A stretch of 13,461 nucleotides of DNA from Gammaproteobacteria bacterium. Its GTDB lineage: Bacteria; Pseudomonadota; Gammaproteobacteria; J113. The translations under genes were made by a program, and so were the position numbers. This document shows, piece by piece, positions 1 to 8,995 of this stretch (position 1 is the first letter of the stretch; each line of letters starts with the position of its first letter). Under the pieces are notes generated by a model that did no database searches, had not been told where the DNA came from, and saw only the letters and a program-made list of their open reading frames with translations. The DNA lies in assembly GCA_003694425.1 (NCBI GenBank), contig RFJX01000213.1, positions 1 to 13,461 of the forward strand, given 5' to 3'.

Positions 1-36
1 GGAGTCATCTCTCCCTCTCTTGCATGGAGCCCTCAG
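1..36 (-). other. Tail after the giant gene, possible start of a next gene
   Basis: These 36 bases lie downstream of the giant gene on the minus strand. They contain a purine-rich run, AGAGAGGGAGAG, directly followed by an ATG at positions 8-6. That could be the ribosome binding site and start of another gene in the same direction, running off the left edge. The spacing between the GGAG core and the ATG is very short, and only two codons are visible, so this is weak. No terminator hairpin is visible here. Confidence 0.2.
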
Positions 37-3000
37 CTATGGCTTGTGCACATAGTAACCAACACCGACTTTCAGCTGTTGCAACGAGTTCAGATAGCCC
101 GGGACATTCAGCAGAAAACTTTGCCAGTGACCGTGTTCCACCGTCCAGACCGAATCAAGGCCATTGTTCGACAAAAATGTGCCGATGCTTCCAACATCCT
201 GATCCACTCCCATCAATGTCCATCCACGCACCCAGCCGGGAGTTGAAGCAGGCACCGGGAATCCAGTCAGGTTGATGGTCAGCGTTGCGGGTCCGGGGCG
301 ATGATCCGCCAGTTTCACCCAATAGGCAACCCCGGGCCGCAGTGCGGTTACACTGTTCAACGCTACGGGAACACCGCTGACAAACGAGTTCCACGTCTTG
401 CCGTTCCATTCCCAAATGGAATCTAGTCTTCCGCCTGCCCGAGTCACCTCACTGCTGAAGTAGGCAAGGCTGTTTGCTCCAAGATCCATCGGAAAGCTCA
501 CCAGGTTCCATCCTCCGCTCAGTGGGTAGCGCACGGTCAAGGAAGGCAAGACATTCACCGTACGAATCACCTTGCTCGATGTATTCCCGGATGCATCATG
601 CACCTGCACGGCAAGGGAATAGATCCCTGTACGCGTCATCGCAATGGAGATCGCTCCCCCGGTGCCCTGTGCGAATACTGCCCCATAGCTGTCGGTGAGC
701 GTCCAGGATGTCTGTGCGGTCAAATCACCATCCACAGCATCCAGCGCCTGAAATCCGGGGTCCATGTATTTGCCCCCTTGGGGAACATGAACTGTCGCGC
801 TGCCAGATTGCGTGATCACCGGCGGGGTAGTGTCGGTGACGATCACCGTTTGCACGGCGCTTCCCGTGTTGCCCGATGCATCGGTTGCGGTCCATGTCAC
901 ACTGTGCGTACCCACGGAAAATGGCCCCGATGTAGATGGCCGACCGACCAGACCCGTATCGATGTTATCCGTTACCACTGCATTTCCCAAGGCAACAGGG
1001 GTGAGCGATGCCGTTGCCTCGACAGTAATATCGGAGGGTGGAACCACCACCGGGGGGCTATGGTCGACAACGGCGGTTGTATGATCCACCACATTGACCA
1101 CCCGGACCACTTCCGTCGCAGCATTCCCGGCCGAATCCACAGCTCCGTAGCGGAGCAGGTATTGTCCCGCAACGGATGTATTTACACTGCCAACGACGTT
1201 GACCGACAGGGCGGTATCGACATTATCGGTAACGGTTGCCCCCGGATCAACAAAGCTGCTTCCCAATGAAATATTGATCACATCGGCGCCATTCAGAACG
1301 ACGACCGGTGGTGTCGTATCCACCACCTTGATCGTCCGGCTGACCGGTGTGGCGCTGTTGCCCGAAGAGTCCACTGCGGTATAGCTGAGTGTGTACTGCC
1401 CGACGGTCGCGGTATCAATCGTTCCCGTTGTCGATGCGATCAGTCCAACATCAACATTGTCCGTGACGATGCTTCCCGGATCGGTGAACACACCCCCGAC
1501 AGGGATCGTGATCACGCTTGCGCCAACCAAAGTAATCGTTGGAGGCTGTCGATCCAACACATGTACGACACGAACAACCGGGGAAGCTGTATTTCCCGCC
1601 TGGTCACGGGCCGTGTAGGTCAGGGAGTAATCTCCAAGAACCGCTGTATTCACCTGCCCCGAGACCACTGCGGACAGATTCGTATCCACATTGTCGACAA
1701 CGACAACGCCCGGATCTGTAAAGGGAAGGCCAACATCCACATTCATCGTGGCACTGCCCTGAAGCTGGATCACGGGAGCGGTCTGATCGGTTACATGGAC
1801 TACACGATATACGGATACGGCGGCATTGCCCGCTTCATCATAGGCGTCGTACTGCAGCGTATAGCTGCCAACCAGGTTTGTATCCACCCGCCCGCTGACG
1901 CTGGCGACCAGCCCCACGCTGTAGTTGTCACTGACGGTCACCCCCGGATCATTGAAGACGGATCCCTGGGCTATCGTCATGGATTGTGCGCCCGACAAGC
2001 TGATCACCGGCGGGGTCTGATCCACCACTTGAACCGTTCTGTTCACCGGTATTGCCTGATTTCCCGCCTCATCGACAGCGCTGTAGGTCAACACGTAGGA
2101 TCCGGGTTTGCTGCTATCCACGGCACCGGCAACGGTGGCGACCAGACCCTGACTGTAGTTGTCATGCACAACAGCGCCCGGATCGGCAAACTGCCCACCA
2201 AGCGCAACGACCATGTTGCTGCTTCCAGTCAGTTGAATCACCGGCGGTTCCGTATCAACCACGCGAACGGTTCTCGTCACGGTGGCAGCCCGGTTGCCCG
2301 CATGATCCGTAGCATCGTACGAGACCGTATATTGCCCTGGGTGCATGGAATCCACAGTCCCTGTAACAACAGGCTGTAATCCCGATGAATAGTTGTCCTG
2401 CACGGATGCACCCGGGTCGACAAATGTCGTTCCCACGGGAATCGTGTAGGGGTTGGCCCCAAGCAGAGTGATCACCGGGGGCGTCTGATCCGCCACGATC
2501 ACCATACGGTTGACGGTAGTACCGTTCCCCGCGGCATCGCTTGCACTGTACTGCAATACATAAGTGCCCGGTACCATGGTGTTGACCGACCCGGAAACCG
2601 TGGCGGACAGCCCTGTATCCACATTGTCGCTGACCGTCGATCCTGGATCGGCAAAGCTGCCTCCCAGCGCCACCGTGTAGGGGTTGGCCCCCAGCAAGGT
2701 GATCACCGGGGGGGTCAAGTCCTGCACTTTTACCGTGCGGGTGACACTCTGCGCTTGATTCCCGGCATGATCCTTGGCCTGGTAGGTAAGCAGATACGAG
2801 CCTACGGTCAGCGTGTCTACGTTGCCGGTCACTGTGGCCACGAGGTTTTGGTCCACATTATCGCTGACGACCGCCCCGGGGTCGACAAAATGCCCGCCCT
2901 GTGGAACAATGTATGGATCGCTGCCGTTGAGCGTGATTACAGGAGGTGTCTGATCGACTACCAGGACGGTTCTGGTTTTGGTCGAGCGATTTCCTGCGGA

Positions 3001-6000
3001 ATCCACGGACGTATAGGTCAGCGTGTAGCTGCCCACCTGAGCAACATTCACATTCCCGCTGACCGTCGGGGTCAACCCACTGTCCACATTGTCACTGACC
3101 GTCGCCCCCGGATCGACGAATCCACTTCCCTGTGCCACCGTATAGGGGTTGGCGCCGAGCAGTGTGATTACCGGAGGGGTCAAGTCCTGCACCTTGACCG
3201 TTCGGGTTACCGTCGACTGGTTTCCCGAGCTATCGGTTGCGCTGTAGGTCAGCGTATAACTGCCGACAACGGATGTATTCACGCTTCCACCGACGGTTAC
3301 GGTCAATACGCCGTCCACCGCGTCCACGGCGTTGGATCCAGGATCGACAAATGGAGTTCCCAACGGCCAGATCAGCGGGTTGTTGCCTTGCAGTGTGATG
3401 ACGGGTGGCGTCGAATCACCTACGATCACCGTGCGCGTCGCCGTGGAGCTGTTGCCGGCACTGTCCGATGCCGTGTAGGTCAGCGTGTAACTACCCGCAA
3501 CGGCCGTATTCACCGTCCCGCTCACTGTGGCCACCAGACCGCTGTCCACATTGTCGGTGACCACGGATCCGGGATCGACAAAAGTGGAGCCAAGGTTGAC
3601 GGGGTAGGGGTTTGCCCCATTCAGTGTAATGACCGGCGGAGTCTGGTCTACGACGCGCACCACCCTGGTGACCGGGACAGCCTGGTTGCCCGCGCTGTCC
3701 GACGCAGTGTAGGTCAATGTGTAGTTCCCCGGAATATTCGTGTTCACCGACCCTGTTACCGTTGCGGTCAACCCCGTATCGACATTGTCCGAGACCGTCG
3801 CTCCGGGATCGGTGTAGGCCTGTCCCTGTGCCACCGTGTAAGGAGAGCCGCCATTCAGCGTGATTACAGGGGGCGTCACATCCTTGACGATCACCGTCCG
3901 CGTCACCGGGGCAGCGGCATTGCCGGCATGGTCCGTGGCATTGTACGTCAGGGTATAGGTCCCCGCTGTGTAGACATCCACTCCGGATTTGACCTGTCCA
4001 CCAAGCGTGTAGGTCACCGTCGCCACCAATCCGGTGTCAAAGTCATCCCGAACGGTTGCACCTGGATCGACAAAAGCGCTTCCGCCCCATGTCAAGGATA
4101 TGGTCGATGGCCCGGACAAGGTGATCAACGGGGGGGTGGTATCGATGGTGTAGTTGACAGCGGTCGACTCCGTGCTGCTGTTGCCCGCAGCATCGGTGGC
4201 GATCGCCGAGAACAGATGACTGCCGGCGGAAAGGGGGGCGGGAAGGGTCAATGTCCACCCCCCGTTGGCTGATGCTGTCACCGGATTCCCCAACGCAACA
4301 TGGCTGTCGTACACCTGAACATTGGCATAAGGTTCGGCGGTGCCCGAGATCACCGGGGACTGCTGATTGCCGGTTCCATTCGCCGGGCTCGTGATTACGG
4401 GCGCACCCGGAGCGACGGTATCCAGCAACACCGATGCGGAGACCACCGATGAAACATTGCCCATGGCATCAGCAAATCTCATCTGTACCGTTTTCGTGCC
4501 ATCCCCGCTCGGCATTGTCCAGGGAATGCTCACAAGGGGATTGGCCGCCGTGGTGTACTGTTGCCACGATGACCAGGAAGCGCCGTTGTCATAGGAGATC
4601 TGCGCCCACGCACACCCGACTCCCCCACTGTTGTCGCTGCAGAATCCATCCACGGAAACAGAGGTGTGATTCACCGCCGATGCCCCTCCGGCGATCTGTA
4701 CCGATCCAGAAGGCGCCACCGTGTCGTATGTGGCCTGATGAATCTGAACATAAACATCGGTATAGATGGGGGAGGCGGTGGCGACATCGGGAAGCCCATC
4801 CCCGTTCAAATCGTCAACGGCCAGGGTGGATCCCAACAAGCCGCTCGAAAACCGCGCGGGGATGCCGAACGAACCGGTGCCGTCATTGAACAGCACCAAA
4901 AAGCCCCCGGCGGCATCCGCCACCGCCACGTCAGGGATGGTATCTCCGTTCATATCGGCCGCCTGCACCCTGCTGCCACCCGCACCACCCCCTGTTGAAT
5001 CGTTCACCAGGATGGGGCTGGCCACTCCTCCACTCCCATTGCCAACCAGCAACGACAAGACGGCACTGCCAAAATGCGATACCATCACATCCGACCGGCC
5101 ATCCCTATTGAAATCAGCCACCGCCAGTGCACTGGGTTTGGCCGAGGAGTGTGCTGAGATCTGTTGCCCCGTCATGGTCGGATAGTTTGTGGCAGCGGAA
5201 AGCCCGCCATTACCGTTGTTGAGCAGCACCGAGACGGAGTAGCTGTCAGCATTCAGCACGAGAAAATCCAAACGCCCATCACCATTCATGTCCGCCGGGG
5301 CAACAGAGACGGGGTTTGTCCCGACCCCATAGGTTGTCACACCACGAAACTCCGCCGCGCTGCCCCTCCAGACATCCAGTCTGTTGCCCGTCGAGTCCAC
5401 AGCCACCAGATCGACATAGCCATCCTGGTCAAAGTCCACCGCATAGAGATCTATGGGCACCCCGCCTGCAGTGAGCGACGCCAGTGTCGGCCGGGAAAAC
5501 ACTCCGCTGCCATCCCCCAGCCAGAGCATATATTGGCTACCAGTGTTGTCGGCCTTGATCAGATCTTGCTTGCCATCGCCATTGACATCGCCGATGCGCA
5601 CGGGATCCGAGCCGGTTCCATTGGTGGGAATCAACAGTGGGGAACCGAACCCGCCGACCCCGTCCCCCAACAATACGGAGAGATATTTGCCTCCGATGGT
5701 TACGACCGCATCCACATTCCCGTCGTTATTCACATCCACCATGGAGATGCTTTGCGGACTCGCCGAAGGAACGAAGCTCTGTTGCGCGGCAAGAATGACG
5801 GGAAAGGAGGCGACGGAATAGCCACCCGGGTTGCTGATCAGCACGGAAATGCTCTTGCCGTTCGCATTCGCCGTCAAAAGGTCGGGATGGCCGTCGTTGT
5901 TGACATCGCTGGCAACCACGGCGACAGGATTGCTGCCGACAGTATAGGGGCTGGATACGCCAACAGTAGGAGTGACATAGACGTCGTTGGTCGAAAGATA

Positions 6001-6546
6001 CTGCAACCTAACCGTCACCGTCGTCCCATTGAAATTCGTGCTGGTCAGCGTGGAGACCGCTGCTGCAGGTGACAAGGTGGTGTATGGAACAACATTGACG
6101 GCCAACGCTGCACTAGAGGACGGAAACGGCCCGATGGGCAGCGACGGAAAGCCCCCGGCACCATCCCCATACAACAGCGTCACGCGATTCTGATTCGCGT
6201 TGGATACCGCAACATCCACAAACGCGTCCTGATTGAACCGCCCACCGATGATCGACCGAACACTCCAGCCACCAAACGCATAGGACTTCGCAAAACCACT
6301 CGGAAACGACCCTGAACCACTATTTTGCGCAACAAAGAAAAAGTAGCTATAGCGGTCGGTCACCACGAGATCCGGTGCGCCGTCACCGCCCACATCGATA
6401 AGCGCGACATCCGCCGGGGCTGAACCACCGGGGATGGAGACCACCGTGGGGGCGGCGGGGAACATCGATGCAGCAACCGCATCAACCGCCAGGGCGCAAC
6501 AGATTACAACCGCAAAAAACAGGTTCCTGCCAAAGAATCTGATCAC
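37..6546 (-). CDS. Giant secreted FG-GAP/VCBS and tandem Ig-like repeat protein
   Basis: A secreted or surface-exposed protein of 2169 residues, probably adhesive or structural; no catalytic domain is visible. I chose the GTG at 6546, which is preceded by GGGGAGAG at 9 bases spacing. It places a normal signal peptide (RFFGR, then hydrophobic residues 9-21, cleavage near AVA, residues 23-25) at the N-terminus. The longest frame begins at ATG 6624 and would bury that signal behind 26 extra residues. Domain order from the GTG: about ten FG-GAP/VCBS motifs of the DxNxDGxxD type (residues 40-600, for example DVNNDGHPD and DMNGDGRLD), an Ig-like segment (620-800), about fifteen units of 77-78 residues opening with PPVITL and carrying DPG and DNVD motifs (800-2000; DUF5011-like, one HYR-like), then two GW-rich modules (2010-2169). 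Cysteine is nearly absent from the mature protein. Its position downstream of the SecA-like and HlyD-like genes makes it the likely export substrate, by inference. The stop is TAG. Confidence 0.93.
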   Translation of the reverse strand: MIRFFGRNLFFAVVICCALAVDAVAASMFPAAPTVVSIPGGSAPADVALIDVGGDGAPDLVVTDRYSYFFFVAQNSGSGSFPSGFAKSYAFGGWSVRSIIGGRFNQDAFVDVAVSNANQNRVTLLYGDGAGGFPSLPIGPFPSSSAALAVNVVPYTTLSPAAAVSTLTSTNFNGTTVTVRLQYLSTNDVYVTPTVGVSSPYTVGSNPVAVVASDVNNDGHPDLLTANANGKSISVLISNPGGYSVASFPVILAAQQSFVPSASPQSISMVDVNNDGNVDAVVTIGGKYLSVLLGDGVGGFGSPLLIPTNGTGSDPVRIGDVNGDGKQDLIKADNTGSQYMLWLGDGSGVFSRPTLASLTAGGVPIDLYAVDFDQDGYVDLVAVDSTGNRLDVWRGSAAEFRGVTTYGVGTNPVSVAPADMNGDGRLDFLVLNADSYSVSVLLNNGNGGLSAATNYPTMTGQQISAHSSAKPSALAVADFNRDGRSDVMVSHFGSAVLSLLVGNGSGGVASPILVNDSTGGGAGGSRVQAADMNGDTIPDVAVADAAGGFLVLFNDGTGSFGIPARFSSGLLGSTLAVDDLNGDGLPDVATASPIYTDVYVQIHQATYDTVAPSGSVQIAGGASAVNHTSVSVDGFCSDNSGGVGCAWAQISYDNGASWSSWQQYTTAANPLVSIPWTMPSGDGTKTVQMRFADAMGNVSSVVSASVLLDTVAPGAPVITSPANGTGNQQSPVISGTAEPYANVQVYDSHVALGNPVTASANGGWTLTLPAPLSAGSHLFSAIATDAAGNSSTESTAVNYTIDTTPPLITLSGPSTISLTWGGSAFVDPGATVRDDFDTGLVATVTYTLGGQVKSGVDVYTAGTYTLTYNATDHAGNAAAPVTRTVIVKDVTPPVITLNGGSPYTVAQGQAYTDPGATVSDNVDTGLTATVTGSVNTNIPGNYTLTYTASDSAGNQAVPVTRVVRVVDQTPPVITLNGANPYPVNLGSTFVDPGSVVTDNVDSGLVATVSGTVNTAVAGSYTLTYTASDSAGNSSTATRTVIVGDSTPPVITLQGNNPLIWPLGTPFVDPGSNAVDAVDGVLTVTVGGSVNTSVVGSYTLTYSATDSSGNQSTVTRTVKVQDLTPPVITLLGANPYTVAQGSGFVDPGATVSDNVDSGLTPTVSGNVNVAQVGSYTLTYTSVDSAGNRSTKTRTVLVVDQTPPVITLNGSDPYIVPQGGHFVDPGAVVSDNVDQNLVATVTGNVDTLTVGSYLLTYQAKDHAGNQAQSVTRTVKVQDLTPPVITLLGANPYTVALGGSFADPGSTVSDNVDTGLSATVSGSVNTMVPGTYVLQYSASDAAGNGTTVNRMVIVADQTPPVITLLGANPYTIPVGTTFVDPGASVQDNYSSGLQPVVTGTVDSMHPGQYTVSYDATDHAGNRAATVTRTVRVVDTEPPVIQLTGSSNMVVALGGQFADPGAVVHDNYSQGLVATVAGAVDSSKPGSYVLTYSAVDEAGNQAIPVNRTVQVVDQTPPVISLSGAQSMTIAQGSVFNDPGVTVSDNYSVGLVASVSGRVDTNLVGSYTLQYDAYDEAGNAAVSVYRVVHVTDQTAPVIQLQGSATMNVDVGLPFTDPGVVVVDNVDTNLSAVVSGQVNTAVLGDYSLTYTARDQAGNTASPVVRVVHVLDRQPPTITLVGASVITIPVGGVFTDPGSIVTDNVDVGLIASTTGTIDTATVGQYTLSYTAVDSSGNSATPVSRTIKVVDTTPPVVVLNGADVINISLGSSFVDPGATVTDNVDTALSVNVVGSVNTSVAGQYLLRYGAVDSAGNAATEVVRVVNVVDHTTAVVDHSPPVVVPPSDITVEATASLTPVALGNAVVTDNIDTGLVGRPSTSGPFSVGTHSVTWTATDASGNTGSAVQTVIVTDTTPPVITQSGSATVHVPQGGKYMDPGFQALDAVDGDLTAQTSWTLTDSYGAVFAQGTGGAISIAMTRTGIYSLAVQVHDASGNTSSKVIRTVNVLPSLTVRYPLSGGWNLVSFPMDLGANSLAYFSSEVTRAGGRLDSIWEWNGKTWNSFVSGVPVALNSVTALRPGVAYWVKLADHRPGPATLTINLTGFPVPASTPGWVRGWTLMGVDQDVGSIGTFLSNNGLDSVWTVEHGHWQSFLLNVPGYLNSLQQLKVGVGYYVHKP
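40..516 (-). other. Duplicated GW-rich C-terminal module of the giant protein
   Basis: The last 160 residues contain two related modules. The first reads GWNLVSFP, then DSIWEWNGKTWNSF, VALNSV and GVAYWVKL. The second reads GWTLMGV, then DSVWTVEHGHWQSF, YLNSL and GVGYYVHKP. The shared order is GW-L, a DS-W strand, W-SF, LNS and a G-x-Y-V end, so this is an internal duplication seen directly in the sequence. Similar GWNL-type tails occur at the end of other large bacterial surface proteins, as I recall. Their position at the extreme C-terminus makes a sorting or anchoring role possible, but that is inference. Confidence 0.6.
815..4140 (-). repeat. Tandem array of Ig-like coding repeats, period about 231-234 bases
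   Basis: Within the giant gene, a unit of about 77-78 codons recurs some fifteen times. On the plus strand the boundary (reverse complement of the PPVITL codons plus the preceding linker) recurs near 815, 1050, 1305, 1527, 1770, 2003, 2240, 2472, 2704, 2939, 3170, 3401, 3632, 3866 and 4127. Units share PPVITL-G, F/Y-DPG, SDNVD, a G-Y-LTYTA strand and D-AGN. Units starting near 2704 and 3170 share the junction VKVQDLTPPVITLLGANPYT and closely similar DNA, which points to recent duplication. The unit near 1050 is closer to HYR. The first unit (near 4127) is about ten residues longer than the rest. Confidence 0.88.
4770..6440 (-). repeat. FG-GAP/VCBS-type repeat region of the giant protein
   Basis: The N-terminal third of the mature protein holds about ten motifs with the spacing D-x-N/D-x-D-G-x-x-D followed by a hydrophobic strand. 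Examples are DVGGDGAPD, DVNNDGNVD, DVNGDGKQD, DFDQDGYVD, DFNRDGRSD and DLNGDGLPD. In known FG-GAP and VCBS proteins these loops bind calcium within a beta-propeller-like fold. Some copies are degenerate, such as RFNQDAFVD and DMNGDTIPD. The unit length varies, so this region is older and more diverged than the Ig array behind it. Confidence 0.8.
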
Positions 6547-6563
6547 CGATACACACTCTCCCC
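6546..6563 (-). promoter_or_regulatory. Ribosome binding site and GTG start of the giant gene
   Basis: On the minus strand GGGGAGAG (6563-6556) lies 9 bases before a GTG (6546-6544) that opens directly into a charged n-region and a hydrophobic signal peptide core. No comparable site precedes the upstream in-frame ATG at 6624. Confidence 0.7.
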
Positions 6564-7030
6564 AGCAAATGCCCAGTTCCGATGCTGCGCGTGTGGCGGA
6601 GTACCGCCCGGATTCGGCAAGCAACGGGTCATGCGCCGCATTTCAGATGCGCCCGGAGTCTGCAAGGGCCGTTGCGGCGAAGGGGGAAAATAGGGGGCAA
6701 CGCTCCCTTTTCCATGAGCAAGGCTATCCGGACTCCCGGCATCAAGTCCAGCCCGATGGTTCGCATCACGCGAGTAGGATCAGAACCCGGGCTCGAACAC
6801 CGGCCCGACCTCTCTGAACAAGTTGTCGAAAATAATAGTTTTTCATTCGGTTCCGGTGCGCCGAGGGACATCGCCGTCGGGGCAGGAGTCAGCGTCGGGA
6901 GCATGCGGGAGCACGGCGATGCCGTTGTCAGGATGTCGGGGCTCATTCCCAAGGCTTGCTGCATGGACGGAATCATCCGGGACATGACGGCCTGCAGGCT
7001 GGTCGGGATGCCAGCCATGCCCATGGGAGA
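6547..7030 (-). ncRNA. Candidate structured leader between the SecA-like and giant genes
   Basis: This 484-base gap holds no convincing gene. On the minus strand several inverted repeats nest or compete. CCGGGAGTC (6739-6731) can pair with GACTCCGGG (6660-6652) with one mismatch. Inside it AAGGG and CGTTGC (6709-6697) pair with GCAACG and CCCTT (6675-6664). Two alternatives are mutually exclusive with these: GGCTGGACT (6753-6745) with AGTCC and AGCC (6734-6722), and GGAAAAGGG (6713-6705) with CCC and TTTTCC (6695-6685). That arrangement is what a regulatory leader would look like, but it matches no riboswitch family I recognise. An AT-rich patch with TATTAT (6837-6832) could be a -10 box for a separate transcript, without a clear -35. 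A 131-codon frame (7024-6629) crosses the region, but it lacks a ribosome binding site and resembles no family. Confidence 0.35.
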
Positions 7031-8995
7031 TCAAGATCTGCCGTTTCGCGCAAAGGAGAGCATCTCATCCATCTTGTAATCGTCATGCAGCATCCTCTTA
7101 CGGAGCAGGGATGCGCTCCATTCGCTGGTCCGCTGCGCCAGCCGGTAAAAAAACAGCACAACCGCGGAGCCGCCCCGTACCCGGGAAACCTTCTGTAGTG
7201 TGAGAATAAACCAGTGCGGAAAAACTTGACAAACGACATGATCCTCCACGCTGACGAATGCCTGTGCGCTGCCGGGCTGGCCTTGTCTCCCACTGCGACC
7301 GAACAGCTGCCAATCCACTCGGCGTGATTCATGCCGCTCCGTGGCAATCACATGCAGGCCTCCCATCTCCTCCACCCCCGGGCCGAGAAGAATGTCGGTT
7401 CCCCTTCCCGCCATATTGGTGGCAATGGTCACACAACCCGCCTGCCCCGCCTGGGCAACAATCTCAGCCTCCTCGCGATGATGAACCGCGTTGAGTACAC
7501 GACATCGCACTCCCTCTTCCGTCAACAAGCGAGCCAGCATTTCACTCTCCGCGATGCTTCGTGTCCCCACCAGTACGGGTCGGTTCCGTCGGTGCCAACG
7601 AACGACCTCTTCAACAACGGATTGAAATTTTGCCTCTTTCGTGGCAAACACCCGGTCCGGCATCACCATGCGTCGATTCGGCAATCTGGTAGGAATCCTG
7701 ACGACGGGCAACCCGTACACATGCCACAGCTCATGTTCCACATTCTGGAATGTTCCACTCATCCCCGAAAGATGTTTGTACAGGCGAAAAAATCGTTGAA
7801 AGCTCATCCTGGCATTCGTTGATACGGGGTCGGACAAGGGCAGGTTCTCTTTTGCTTCGATCGCCTGATGCAACCCATAACTCCACGAACGCCCCTCCAT
7901 CAACCGACCCGTCTGTTCATCAACGATCACGATCCTGCCATCGATGATCACATAGTGTCTGTCCAGCTCATACAGCTCACGTGCCAACAGGGCCTGTTTC
8001 AACAACTCCTCGCTTCGGGACCGTGTCCGCCAGATGTCAGGGAGCTCTCGATGGATCTCCTCGATCAGCCGCAGTCCGGCATCGGTGAAGTCGATCTCCT
8101 GTTGCCGACGGTTCACGGTATAGTGCTCGCCTGCCACGAACTTCGACGACATCCTGGAGGCCATCCGCACAGCCTCTTTCAGCATCCGGTTCTCCCTTGG
8201 AACCGAGATGATGAGCGGGGTGGTCGCATCATCGATCAGTACGCTGTCAGCCTCATCCACAATGGCCGTGTGCATGCCATGCATTACTGTATCCGCCGTT
8301 CCGCGCTCCAGTCGCATCAACATGATTTGATCCGGGGTGCGCCCATCCGGCAGGGCGAGGCCGTCGCGCAAATAATCGGCCAACAGCTCCTTGCTGGTTG
8401 CGTATACGATGTTGCGTCGATAGTTGACCTGGCGCTCCCTTCTGCTCATGGATCCAAGAACACAGCCCACGGTGACACCACATCGTTCATACATCGATTG
8501 CATCAATGTTGCATCTCGCTGCGCCAGATAGTCGTTGGAAGTAATGATATGACACGATCCCCCCCTCCAGGCCAGCACGATAGCGGCAAGACAGGCGGTT
8601 AGGGTCTTTCCTTCTCCGGGCTGCATCTGAATCGCATACTGCTGTATCAAGGCCAGTGCTCCCATCAGTTGCACCGGATAAGGTCTCATGGAGAGTGTTC
8701 TGTCGGCTGCCTCCACCAGATAGGAGAGTGCATGCTCGATAATATCACCCTCCTCCCTCTGCATACGGACACGATGGCGAATCTCCTCCAGGGTTCGAAA
8801 CAGCGTGGGATCATCCATGGAGGCTGGCCCCTCGGCGGCATGCGCAATCCTGCAGGCTGTCACATAGAGGCGCCTGCGTCCCCACCTCCGTCGAACCTGC
8901 CCCTGCAAACGATGCACCAGTGCATCCAGTCCGGACAACGGCGGCCTGTCTTCCCGAATGAGATACGCACTGTAATCCTGGATGATGTCACGCAC
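7031..8995 (-). CDS. SecA-like ATPase, short accessory form
   Basis: A 654-residue SecA-family motor ATPase (canonical SecA is about 830-900 residues). The GTG start at 8995 has GGGAGG at 9 bases spacing; a TTG at 9037 would add 14 residues but has no such site. Residues from the GTG: MRPYPVQ region (104-109), Walker A QPGEGKT (125-131, where most SecA have TGEGKT), TSNDYLAQRDA (152-162), Walker B VDEADSVLIDD (246-256), PPXD-like segment (about 220-360), VDEQTGRLMEGR (358-369), GMSGT (411-415), ATNMAGRGTDI (525-535), and the arginine motif QLFGRSGRQGQPG (563-575). Both nucleotide-binding folds look intact. After that only about 75 residues remain. They resemble the first part of the helical scaffold (AQRTSEW through LRKRMLHDDYKMDE), so the wing, two-helix finger and zinc tail are missing. 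Its place between the M50-HlyD gene and the giant secreted protein suggests a dedicated export role, by inference. Confidence 0.9.
   Translation of the reverse strand: MRDIIQDYSAYLIREDRPPLSGLDALVHRLQGQVRRRWGRRRLYVTACRIAHAAEGPASMDDPTLFRTLEEIRHRVRMQREEGDIIEHALSYLVEAADRTLSMRPYPVQLMGALALIQQYAIQMQPGEGKTLTACLAAIVLAWRGGSCHIITSNDYLAQRDATLMQSMYERCGVTVGCVLGSMSRRERQVNYRRNIVYATSKELLADYLRDGLALPDGRTPDQIMLMRLERGTADTVMHGMHTAIVDEADSVLIDDATTPLIISVPRENRMLKEAVRMASRMSSKFVAGEHYTVNRRQQEIDFTDAGLRLIEEIHRELPDIWRTRSRSEELLKQALLARELYELDRHYVIIDGRIVIVDEQTGRLMEGRSWSYGLHQAIEAKENLPLSDPVSTNARMSFQRFFRLYKHLSGMSGTFQNVEHELWHVYGLPVVRIPTRLPNRRMVMPDRVFATKEAKFQSVVEEVVRWHRRNRPVLVGTRSIAESEMLARLLTEEGVRCRVLNAVHHREEAEIVAQAGQAGCVTIATNMAGRGTDILLGPGVEEMGGLHVIATERHESRRVDWQLFGRSGRQGQPGSAQAFVSVEDHVVCQVFPHWFILTLQKVSRVRGGSAVVLFFYRLAQRTSEWSASLLRKRMLHDDYKMDEMLSFARNGRS

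Noticed and set aside
2755..4272. Long plus-strand open frame of 505 codons opposite the Ig array
   Set aside because: It is antisense to a well-supported repeat gene, has a repetitive low-hydrophobicity composition rich in R, H and G, and exists because the repeat period is close to a multiple of three, so one open antisense frame is copied along the array.
5164..6072. Plus-strand open frame of 302 codons opposite the FG-GAP region
   Set aside because: It lies antisense to the FG-GAP motifs, which are clearly coding, and shows no recognisable domain; it is a shadow of GC-rich codon use.
6629..7024. Minus-strand frame of 131 codons just after the SecA-like gene
   Set aside because: It begins 7 bases after the SecA-like stop but has no ribosome binding site and no family resemblance. 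Its second half coincides with the nested inverted repeats, and it runs up to the signal-peptide region of the giant gene. It could still be real, but I would not annotate it.
7868..8602. Plus-strand frame of 244 codons opposite the SecA-like gene
   Set aside because: It is antisense to the Walker A, Walker B and other conserved SecA motifs, so the minus-strand reading is the real one.
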